Shown here: positions 35,109-42,341 of the stretch, one piece after another
Layout of the letters: the number at the start of each line of letters is the position of its first letter
Position numbering within the stretch: the stretch's first letter is position 1
Source of the DNA: an uncultured Alistipes sp.
Lineage (GTDB): Bacteria; Bacteroidota; Bacteroidia; Bacteroidales; Rikenellaceae
Assembly (NCBI GenBank): GCA_944321965.1
Contig: CALUNH010000003.1
Span: 1-64,000, forward strand
DNA: 64,000 nucleotides
Direction: 5' to 3'
Program-made: the position numbers and the translations under genes
Notes under the pieces: generated by a model
The model's input: the letters and a program-made list of their open reading frames with translations, nothing else
Database searches by the model: none
What the model was told of the DNA's origin: nothing

Positions 35109-36080
35109 ATGAAAAAAATCCTCCTGGTCCTACTTCTGGCCACAGTATGGAGCGCTTCGGCCCAGCAGGTCACCAACCGCTACTCGATGAAGCTCTCGAA
35201 AAACCCCGACGGCAGCTACTCGCTCATCAACGAGGCCCGTTATGCCAAACTGATCGACCTCTCGAAAGTCGAAGGGCTGCTCGAACCCTATACCTACGAA
35301 CGCGAACGCCTGCAGACGAACGATTACAAGGGGGTCGAGGTGCGCGAGTTCGTCTACCGCACGCACGACGGCTATGAACTGCAGATGGCTGTGGACATGG
35401 CCGTGAGCGAGAAGCCCGCGCCCGTGGTGATCTACTGCCACGGCGGAGGCTGGGCCCGCGGCAACAACGGCGCCCTGCGCACCCTCTCGCAGTACATGGC
35501 CAAACAGAAGGGCGTGACGGGCGTGCGCATCGCCTATACGCTGGCCCCGCAGCCGGGCGCTACGGTCGAGGTATCGATCGACGACGTGCTGGCCGCCGTG
35601 GAGTACCTGCGCAAGCACGCCGCGGAACTGAACATCGACCCCTCGCGGATCGGATTCGTCGGCAATTCGGCCGGAGCGCATCTCGCAGCCGTGGGAGCCA
35701 TGCGCACCCCCGAAGCAAAAGCCTTTGTCGGTTACTCGGGCATCTACGACCTCGAAACCGCCGCCATCTGCCAGCGTTCGAAAGACCCCCAGCGCATCGG
35801 TTACTTCCGCAACCGCGATGCGAAGGTGCTGCACGCCGCCTCGCCCGTGAACCTCGTCCCGAAAAAGAACGCCCCGGCGGCGCTGCTCTTCTGCGGCACG
35901 GCCGACATCACGGTCGAGTGTTCGCAAAGCAAGGCCTTCGCCGAAGCCCTTTCGAAACGAGGTGCGAAGGTCGACCTGCAGGTGCTCGAAAACTACGACC
36001 ACAACCTGAGCGCCAAGGCTTCGGACAAGATGGAAGAGGTCTTCTTCAAAACGATGGATTTCCTGGCCGGGAACCTCTGA
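35109..36080 (+). CDS. Exported alpha/beta hydrolase (esterase-like)
   Basis: The 323-aa protein has a signal peptide (MKKILLVLLLATVWSASAQQ) and the hormone-sensitive-lipase/BD-FAE type alpha/beta hydrolase fold. It shows the oxyanion motif YCHGGGWARG, the nucleophile elbow VGNSAGAHLA, a catalytic Asp in CGTADITVE and His in YDHNLS near the end. The signal puts it in the periplasm. Because it sits within the alginate locus, it may remove O-acetyl groups from acetylated (bacterial) alginate oligomers; this is inference. It is the only plus-strand gene inside the locus. Confidence 0.85.
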   Translation: MKKILLVLLLATVWSASAQQVTNRYSMKLSKNPDGSYSLINEARYAKLIDLSKVEGLLEPYTYERERLQTNDYKGVEVREFVYRTHDGYELQMAVDMAVSEKPAPVVIYCHGGGWARGNNGALRTLSQYMAKQKGVTGVRIAYTLAPQPGATVEVSIDDVLAAVEYLRKHAAELNIDPSRIGFVGNSAGAHLAAVGAMRTPEAKAFVGYSGIYDLETAAICQRSKDPQRIGYFRNRDAKVLHAASPVNLVPKKNAPAALLFCGTADITVECSQSKAFAEALSKRGAKVDLQVLENYDHNLSAKASDKMEEVFFKTMDFLAGNL

Positions 36081-36123
36081 AACACCCCGCTCCCCACCCC
36101 TCTGCCGCTCCGGCATCCCGATA

Positions 36124-36163
36124 AAAATACCGGCAAACCCCTTCGCGGGTCTGCCGGTATTTT
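36124..36163. terminator. Bidirectional terminator
   Basis: Stem AAAATACCGGCA (36124-36135) with TGCCGGTATTTT (36152-36163), plus inner ACCC/GGGT pairing. It lies between the convergent esterase and alginate-lyase-fold genes and suits both. Confidence 0.88.
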
Positions 36164-36184
36164 CATCTCCGGAGCGGTGCCGGA

Positions 36185-37363
36185 TTACTGCAATTCGAAA
36201 TGGAGCATCGATTCGAAATCGGTCTTCGAGGTGTGGAAGCCGATCCGGCGGGCCGCCTCGACCCACTCCGCGCGTCCGAGCGCCCGGCCCGCCTCGTAAA
36301 GCAGGGCGGCACCGCGGCGCTGTGCAAAGGGTGCGATCTGCGGCCACGGCCACGTTTCGGGATTTTCGTAGTAGGGCAACAGATACGTCAGCGCCCGCTG
36401 GGCCTCGGGCATCTCCCACAGCTCCACACCCTCGGTGCGGGCCACGTTGCGGGCTGTCGAGAGGGCTTCGAGCACGAAGGTCGAGTAGTGCAGCGACAGT
36501 GTGCGGACCAGCTCCTCGGGAAGCGTGCCGTCCTCGGCCACCTGCCCCGCGAAGCGCGGCTGCACGGACTCCACGGCAATCTCCCGCACCCGGTCGTCGA
36601 GACCCGCGGCCCGGGCCGTCATCAGCCGGATGGCATCGTACCACAACCCGTGGTTGTTCGCCGCATGGAGCTCCTTCCGCCCGTTGACACTGTGCTCCAG
36701 CCAGTAGAGAAACGCCCGCGCCCACTCGCGCAGCTCCCGCCGGTCGCTATCGGTCCACGACGGCGACGCATCGATCAACTGGGCGGCATTCAGCGCAAAG
36801 GCCATGCGCCGCGAATCGATGATTCCCGTTCCGCGGATCGTCGAACGGCCCCGGATCAACTGGGCATAGGTCATATTGGGGTTCATGCCCAGCTCCGGGT
36901 CGAGAAACCACGTCCGCAGCAGCTCGGCACACTTCGCGGCATAGCGTTCGTCGCCCGTCACGCGGTAGAGGACCGACAAGGTCCGCGCCGCAACTCCCAG
37001 CCGGTCGCCGTTGACCCGTTCGGGACAGTCGTAGACTTCGGGGTTGCGTTCGCCGTCACGCCGGATATAGGGCAGTCCGTCGGGTTTCTCGGGATCGGGC
37101 CACCAGTAGGGCGACAACGACATGTAGTCACGCCGGTCACCGCTTGGCGGCAGCGTCGTCTTGGCCGTCACGGTCAGCGGCTCCATGCCGAGCAGCTCCT
37201 CCTCCGCAGCCGCGGCAACCGCCCCGACCGCCTTCACGGCCCGCGGATCGCCATCCCTGTAAGCATCCGTCAGGCGGTCGAGCAGCTCCCCGTCGAACGA
37301 GTATTGCGCACGGACCGGAAAGAGCGCCGCCGTGCAGAGTGCCAGAAAAAGAATGCGTTTCAT
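36185..37363 (-). CDS. Alginate lyase-family (alpha/alpha toroid) protein
   Basis: The 392-aa protein has a signal (MKRILFLALCTAALFPVRAQ) and the alginate-lyase (PF05426-like) helical toroid: YMSLSPYWWPDPEKPDGLPYIRRDGERNPE at about 80-110, RVNGDRLGVAARTLSVLYRVTGDERYA, RRMAFALNAAQLIDASP, the active-site-type segment HAANNHGLWYDA near 236 and a final helical part. This pattern matches proteins now placed in PL38 and PL5-like groups, which cleave glucuronan or mannuronan. It is the last gene of the lyase operon, downstream of a terminator-like hairpin. Confidence 0.85.
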   Translation of the reverse strand: MKRILFLALCTAALFPVRAQYSFDGELLDRLTDAYRDGDPRAVKAVGAVAAAAEEELLGMEPLTVTAKTTLPPSGDRRDYMSLSPYWWPDPEKPDGLPYIRRDGERNPEVYDCPERVNGDRLGVAARTLSVLYRVTGDERYAAKCAELLRTWFLDPELGMNPNMTYAQLIRGRSTIRGTGIIDSRRMAFALNAAQLIDASPSWTDSDRRELREWARAFLYWLEHSVNGRKELHAANNHGLWYDAIRLMTARAAGLDDRVREIAVESVQPRFAGQVAEDGTLPEELVRTLSLHYSTFVLEALSTARNVARTEGVELWEMPEAQRALTYLLPYYENPETWPWPQIAPFAQRRGAALLYEAGRALGRAEWVEAARRIGFHTSKTDFESMLHFELQ

Positions 37364-37383
37364 CGTTGCAATGGTTGTAAAAA

Positions 37384-37420
37384 GGGCGGACGAGACCCTT
37401 TCGGGAAAGCCCGTCCGCCC
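37384..37420 (-). terminator. Internal terminator within the lyase operon
   Basis: Stem GGGCGGACG (37384-37392) with CGTCCGCCC (37412-37420). On the minus strand it is followed by TTTTT. It lies after the SDR gene and directly before the alginate-lyase-fold gene, so read-through would set the level of that last gene. Confidence 0.75.
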
Positions 37421-37444
37421 TGCTCGAAAAAACTTCGGAATCCG

Positions 37445-38197
37445 CTACGAGAAGAGCGTACCGCCGTTGATGTCGATGTTCGTACCGGTCAGGTAGCTCG
37501 ACTCGTCGCTGGCCAGGTAGCATACCAGGTCGGCAACCTCCGAAGCCTCGCCCTCGCGGCGCAGCGGAGCCGTGTGGTGGAGGTTCTCACGAGCCTCGGG
37601 CTTCGTGAAGCGGTCGTGGAACGACGTGTTGATCATACCCGGAGCCAGGGCGTTGACGCGGATCCCCTGCGGGCCGAGTTCCTTGGCCATGGCGCGCGTG
37701 TGGCACATCACGGCAGCCTTCGCCGTGGCGTAAACCGAAGCACCCGGGCCGCCGCCGTCGCGGGCAGCCTGCGACGAGAAGTTGATGATCGAACCGCCGC
37801 GGGGCATCATCGGAACCACCTCGCGCGTGCAGAGGAATACCGAACGCATGTTGACGTCCATCAGGAAGTCATACCAGGCCTCGTCCTGCTCGGTGATGAG
37901 TTTGCGGCCCACGATGCCGCCCACGACGTTCACCAGGATGTCCACCTTGCCGCCGAAAGCCTCGCCGGCCTTGGCAAAGAGGTTCTTCACGTCGGCGGCC
38001 TTCGTCATGTCTCCCTGTACGGCGATGGCCTCGCCACCCTCGGCCTTGATCATCTCCAGGGTCTTCTGGGCATCGTCCGGATTGTCGAAATAGTTCAGGC
38101 ACACCTTGGCGCCCTCACCGGCCAGTTTCACCGAAATTGCACGACCCAGGTCGCGCGCACCGCCCGTTACGACGGCAACTTTTCCAGTCAGTCTCAT
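37445..38197 (-). CDS. SDR-family oxidoreductase, probable DEH reductase
   Basis: This is a 250-aa classical short-chain dehydrogenase: nucleotide motif TGGARDLGRA (11-20), NVVGG, and the active site Ser in IINFSSQAA with Tyr-x-x-x-Lys in YATAK. C-terminal INGGTLF is typical of FabG/KduD-like SDRs. Next to KdgF and alginate lyases, the expected reaction is NAD(P)H reduction of 4-deoxy-L-erythro-5-hexoseulose uronate (DEH) to 2-keto-3-deoxygluconate. This is inferred from context; SDRs cannot be assigned by motif alone. Confidence 0.88.
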   Translation of the reverse strand: MRLTGKVAVVTGGARDLGRAISVKLAGEGAKVCLNYFDNPDDAQKTLEMIKAEGGEAIAVQGDMTKAADVKNLFAKAGEAFGGKVDILVNVVGGIVGRKLITEQDEAWYDFLMDVNMRSVFLCTREVVPMMPRGGSIINFSSQAARDGGGPGASVYATAKAAVMCHTRAMAKELGPQGIRVNALAPGMINTSFHDRFTKPEARENLHHTAPLRREGEASEVADLVCYLASDESSYLTGTNIDINGGTLFS

Positions 38198-38293
38198 CTT
38201 TTTTAATTTAAAAAGGTTTTCGTATATAACATTTTTTTCTTTGGAATGCTCCGGCAGGGCCCCCGCAGGGAGGGTATCCGGCCGGGATTCGTA

Positions 38294-39745
38294 TCACTTC
38301 GTCAACTGCTCGATCCGTCCGCCGAAGAGGAAGACGCACAGCAGGCACGCCGGAACCAGGGCCGCTCCGAGAATGAAGAACGCCGTCCAGTCGCCGCTCT
38401 GCGTCAGGTAGGGGATGCAGAGAATCGAGATGATGGTGCCCAGCACGGCCGAAGCGCCGCCCAGTCCGGCCAGCGAACCGACGGCCTTACCGGTCTGGAG
38501 GTCGCTGGCGAGGGTCTGGATGTTGGTCATCACGAACTGATAACCGCCCAGGATGAAGGCCATCATGATGACGGCCATCGCCGCCGATGAAGCCGTGGCG
38601 GCCAGCACCATGCCCGGGATGATGAAGCACGATCCGACGATCATCGCGGTCTTACGTGCAAAGTTAACCGTTTTTCCGCGATTGATCAAGAGTCCCGAGA
38701 ACCAGCCTCCGGCCACCGAACCGATGGCGGCACCCACATAGGGCACCCAGGCCGACATGGCGATCTGCTTGATGTCCAGGTTGAAGACCTCGATCAGATA
38801 GATCGGCAGCCACGTCACGAACATCCACCAGATCGGGTCGAGGAAGAAGCGGCCCAGAATCACGGCGTAGTTCTTGCGCTCACTGAGCAGCTTGCCCCAC
38901 GACTTGGCCGTATCGCACGATACGCGGCATTCGGGCTGGCCCGTCAGGATGTACTCGCGCTCCCTGTCGGTGATCCACGGATGCTCCTTGGGGCCCTTCT
39001 TGTTGATGATGAGCCACGGAATCACCCAGATGATGCCCAGCGAACCCACGATCACGAAGGTCACCCGCCAGCCGAAGGCCAGGAAGAGAACCGGAATCAG
39101 CACCGGAGCGATGATCGAACCCACCGATGCGGCGGCTCCGAAGATGCCCTGCGCAAAGGCGCGCTCCTTCTGGGGGAACCACTCGGCGTTGGATTTGGTC
39201 GTCCCGGGCCACGGCCCCGCCTCGCCCAGTCCGAGCATCACGCGGAAGAAGGTCAGCGACTTGAGTCCCGAAGCCAGCGAGGCCAGGGCATCGGCACCGC
39301 CCCAGAGCAGGGCCGAGAGCGTAAAGCCGCGGCGCGTCCCGATCCGGTCGTAGACCTTGCCCGAAACGAGCTGGCTCACGCCGTAGGCCACCATGAAGAA
39401 CATCGTGATGACGGCCAGCAGGCTCTTGGCCTGGCGCTGCTGCTCCTCGGCCGGAGCCGACGGATCGATCAGCCCGAGTTCCTTGGCGATACCGCCGTAT
39501 TTCACATACTCGATGGCGCCGTCGGGGAGTTTCGTCACCTCGTCGCCCGCGAGCGTCAGGGCCTTGCCCTCGGACTCCACCGCATAGGTGTCGGCTGCGG
39601 CATCGTAGGTGTAGTCGCCCGCCGCACAGACCACCTTCGTGTTGGCCACCCACATGTAGTTGAGCGTCCCGCGGTCGAGGTAGTTGATGATCGTCACGAT
39701 GGCGATCAACGCCAGGACGATCCATCTCAATCCTTTGATTTTCAT
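38294..39745 (-). CDS. MFS transporter, hexuronate/ACS-type
   Basis: The 483-aa protein has 12 hydrophobic segments and opens with KGLRWIVLALIAIVTIINYLDRGTLNYMW, like the anion:cation symporter branch (ExuT, GudP). The loop after helix 4 has the family motif FFRVMLGLGEAGPWPGTTKSNAEWFP. A hydrophilic insert of about 70 residues sits between helices 1 and 2 (residues 33-105), longer than in ExuT. In this operon it would import unsaturated uronate or DEH across the inner membrane. Confidence 0.92.
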   Translation of the reverse strand: MKIKGLRWIVLALIAIVTIINYLDRGTLNYMWVANTKVVCAAGDYTYDAAADTYAVESEGKALTLAGDEVTKLPDGAIEYVKYGGIAKELGLIDPSAPAEEQQRQAKSLLAVITMFFMVAYGVSQLVSGKVYDRIGTRRGFTLSALLWGGADALASLASGLKSLTFFRVMLGLGEAGPWPGTTKSNAEWFPQKERAFAQGIFGAAASVGSIIAPVLIPVLFLAFGWRVTFVIVGSLGIIWVIPWLIINKKGPKEHPWITDREREYILTGQPECRVSCDTAKSWGKLLSERKNYAVILGRFFLDPIWWMFVTWLPIYLIEVFNLDIKQIAMSAWVPYVGAAIGSVAGGWFSGLLINRGKTVNFARKTAMIVGSCFIIPGMVLAATASSAAMAVIMMAFILGGYQFVMTNIQTLASDLQTGKAVGSLAGLGGASAVLGTIISILCIPYLTQSGDWTAFFILGAALVPACLLCVFLFGGRIEQLTK

Positions 39746-39764
39746 TCAGGCAGCAGTTTTACGG

Positions 39765-40109
39765 TTACTTTTTCAGAAAATCCTCCCGGTGGGGCGAGAA
39801 GGTGTCGATCAGAATGCCCTGTTCGAGGCAGACGCATCCGTGGATCTCGTCCGGAGCCACATAGTAGCCGTCGCCCGCACCCAGGACCTTCTTCTCGTCA
39901 CCGATCGTGAGCTCGAACTTCCCGCTGGCCACATAGGTCGCCTGGCTGTGGTAGTGGGCGTGCATCGTGCCCACGGCACCCTTTTCGAATTTCACCTTCA
40001 CGATCATCAACTGACCGTCGTAACCCATGATCTGACGTTGAATGCCGGGACCCGGGGTCTCCCACTGCAGCTCGCTTTCGAGCTGATAGGTTTCACTGCG
40101 TGTTTTCAT
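39765..40109 (-). CDS. kdgF: KdgF-type cupin, uronate ring-opening protein
   Basis: KdgF speeds conversion of 4,5-unsaturated uronate monomers into linear DEH. The 114-aa single-cupin protein has the metal-binding motif HAHYHSQATYVASGKFELTI, the second cupin motif with PDEIHG and the C-terminal SPHREDFL that is typical of KdgF. Length matches the family. It is located between PL17 and the MFS transporter, which fits a role right after exolytic lyase action. No signal peptide is seen, so the step is cytoplasmic. Confidence 0.93.
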   Translation of the reverse strand: MKTRSETYQLESELQWETPGPGIQRQIMGYDGQLMIVKVKFEKGAVGTMHAHYHSQATYVASGKFELTIGDEKKVLGAGDGYYVAPDEIHGCVCLEQGILIDTFSPHREDFLKK

Positions 40110-40132
40110 CTTTGCTGATTTTTATAGGTTTG

Positions 40133-42337
40133 TCATTTCAGTTTCACATCACAGGGCCCGGTCCACTCGAAGCGCCCCTCGGAGGTTTCGACACGGTGGC
40201 GGGCCGTCGCATCGACCGAAGCGTTGGCCACGCAGAGCGTCACACGGTGCCCGCCCTTGTATTCGGCCACGGCCACCGTGTACTCCGGCGTATCGGCCAG
40301 GAGCCGCACGCCCTCGCACGAGGAGGTCAGATTGGCCGACTGCTCGACCTGCAGGTCATAGGTGCCGTGGGTTTCGAGCGACGAGAAGAACGTATGGTTC
40401 TTCTTGCCCTGCTCGCGGATGATATACCCCTTCTCGGTGCGAAGGTTGAAATCGGGGTCCGAAGCGCCCGACTCGACAAGCACCATCTCCGTAGCGGGGG
40501 TCGTGGCCGTCGAGAGCGAGTAGAAACGGTCGCCGACGATCCACGTGAAGGTCGTCGTCGCCGACTTTTCGTTGTGGCCCCGGGCCTGGCACCAGAGGTG
40601 CTGGTAGCCGTTGGCCGTCCCGAGCGCCGACATCGCCGTCGTGGCCTTCTCATAGGGGAAATTGAGGCTGACAAGGTGTCCGCCGTACCACATCGGATAG
40701 TCATAGCGGTGCTCTTCGGCGCTCTCGGCGCGCAGCAGGTCGAGGATCAGCGGGTACTGCAGGAAGGGCGTGATGACGTAGGCCACCGTACGCTGCATCT
40801 TCACGCCCGGAGCCGCATGGCACTCCTCCGCCGAGACGATCTGGACGTCCTTGCGCGAGAAATCGGTGAACCGGATCTCCGAATGGTGCTTCATCGACTC
40901 TTCATAGTCTCCGTCGAAGTGCGAACGCTCGTCGACGACCAGCGTGTTGTGCGCCACGGTCTGCATGGCGAACGACTTGTTCTCGTGCGTATAGTGTCCC
41001 TTGTACTTGGCCTCGATGTTGAGCCAGCGCGCCGCCCCGTAATCGCAGAGCACCTCGTTGCCGTTGTCGTAGTAGGCGAAGGTCAATTTGTCGTAGTGTC
41101 CGTGGCTCAGGCCGTGGGCCGTGGCCTTGAAGGAGACGGCGCTGTTCAGTGCGGAGTCCGTCGAGCGGATCACCGCTACCCCGCCCTCGTCGCCGTTGCG
41201 GCCGTCGCGGTAGAGCGCGCTGTGGAAGGTCAGCGGCTCGGCCTCCCCGCGGGCGATGTCGCGCGCCACGGCAAAACCGGCATCCGTCGGGAGCACCCAG
41301 TCCTGATAACGGGCCGCCACGTCGAGGAGCCGTTTGTTCGACGGATCGGCGTTGTAGGCGATGTTCACGGCATAGACCAGCTCCTGCGCGTCGTAGCCCT
41401 TCAGCAGCGCGTCGTTGAAGCGCATGAAACGTCCGTCGTAAGCCAGTTGGAGGAGCGTCGAAACGGCCTTCAGCAGAATTCCGTCACGATACTCGAAGAT
41501 CTTCAGATCGGGCCGGTTGTGGTCGATGCACTGCGCGAAGACCATGAAGGGCCAGATGGCGTAACGCTGGTAGTAGGCGCCCTCGGTGAAGTAACCGTCG
41601 GGCGAGAAGAGGTAGTCGAGCTGCCGGATGAATCCGCCGTTTTTCCCGGTTTCATCCGAGCCGTAGAGGGCCTTGCGCACCAGTTCCCCGTCGCCCATGG
41701 TCATGCCGATCATGCCGACGGCCGACGTGGCCCACGTGGCGTGGTTGTGCATCCTGTTGAAGACCTTGTTGTTGCCGCGGTTGCCCTCCATGCCGTTCAT
41801 CAGGAAGTCGGCCATCGGACGGAAAAGATTCCGTTCCACGTAGGCGCGCTCCTCCGCCGTCATGTAATCGTAGACGCAGTCGTAGGCCATCGAGGTGTGG
41901 ACCAGCCACACGCTCTCGTTGAGCGTCTGCCAGAAGATGCGGCCCGGGGTCTTCGACAGCGTGACCGGATGGAACCCGAGCGTCGGATAGAGGTCGGCAT
42001 AGGCCTTCAGCATGTCGGCCACGCGGCGGGCATACTTCTCCTGGCCGGTCACCTGCCAGGCGATGCCGCAGTCGACCATTTCGTAGTAGTTGAGTTTGTG
42101 GCGTTCGTGGGTGTAGCCGCCTCCGCCGTCACGGGGCTCGGGAACCACGATCTCCGAAGCCAGCGCGGCATCCGCGCCGGAGAGCGTCCGGGTCATGGCG
42201 GCATCGAAGGCCGGAACCTTGCCCCGGGCCTCGCGCATCTCCGCCACGCCCTCGGCCGTCAGCATCAGCGAGGGATGCGCCGCCCAGGCACCGAGCGCCA
42301 ACAGCGCTCCAAACAGGGTGAATATCGTCTTCTTCAT
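40133..42337 (-). CDS. PL17-type oligo-alginate lyase
   Basis: The 734-aa protein has a signal peptide (MKKTIFTLFGALLALGAWAA), an N-terminal alpha/alpha toroid (about 25-370) and a C-terminal heparinase II/III-like beta-sandwich (about 380-734). Catalytic-type residues are visible in FNRMHNHATWATSAVG (Asn/His), FTEGAYYQRYAIWPF (Tyr) and GLSHGHYDKLTFAYY (His). This two-domain layout is that of PL17 exolytic alginate lyases such as Alg17C, which release unsaturated monouronate. It lies 5 bp downstream of the first PL6 gene, so the two are tightly coupled. Confidence 0.93.
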   Translation of the reverse strand: MKKTIFTLFGALLALGAWAAHPSLMLTAEGVAEMREARGKVPAFDAAMTRTLSGADAALASEIVVPEPRDGGGGYTHERHKLNYYEMVDCGIAWQVTGQEKYARRVADMLKAYADLYPTLGFHPVTLSKTPGRIFWQTLNESVWLVHTSMAYDCVYDYMTAEERAYVERNLFRPMADFLMNGMEGNRGNNKVFNRMHNHATWATSAVGMIGMTMGDGELVRKALYGSDETGKNGGFIRQLDYLFSPDGYFTEGAYYQRYAIWPFMVFAQCIDHNRPDLKIFEYRDGILLKAVSTLLQLAYDGRFMRFNDALLKGYDAQELVYAVNIAYNADPSNKRLLDVAARYQDWVLPTDAGFAVARDIARGEAEPLTFHSALYRDGRNGDEGGVAVIRSTDSALNSAVSFKATAHGLSHGHYDKLTFAYYDNGNEVLCDYGAARWLNIEAKYKGHYTHENKSFAMQTVAHNTLVVDERSHFDGDYEESMKHHSEIRFTDFSRKDVQIVSAEECHAAPGVKMQRTVAYVITPFLQYPLILDLLRAESAEEHRYDYPMWYGGHLVSLNFPYEKATTAMSALGTANGYQHLWCQARGHNEKSATTTFTWIVGDRFYSLSTATTPATEMVLVESGASDPDFNLRTEKGYIIREQGKKNHTFFSSLETHGTYDLQVEQSANLTSSCEGVRLLADTPEYTVAVAEYKGGHRVTLCVANASVDATARHRVETSEGRFEWTGPCDVKLK

Positions 42338-42341
42338 GGTT

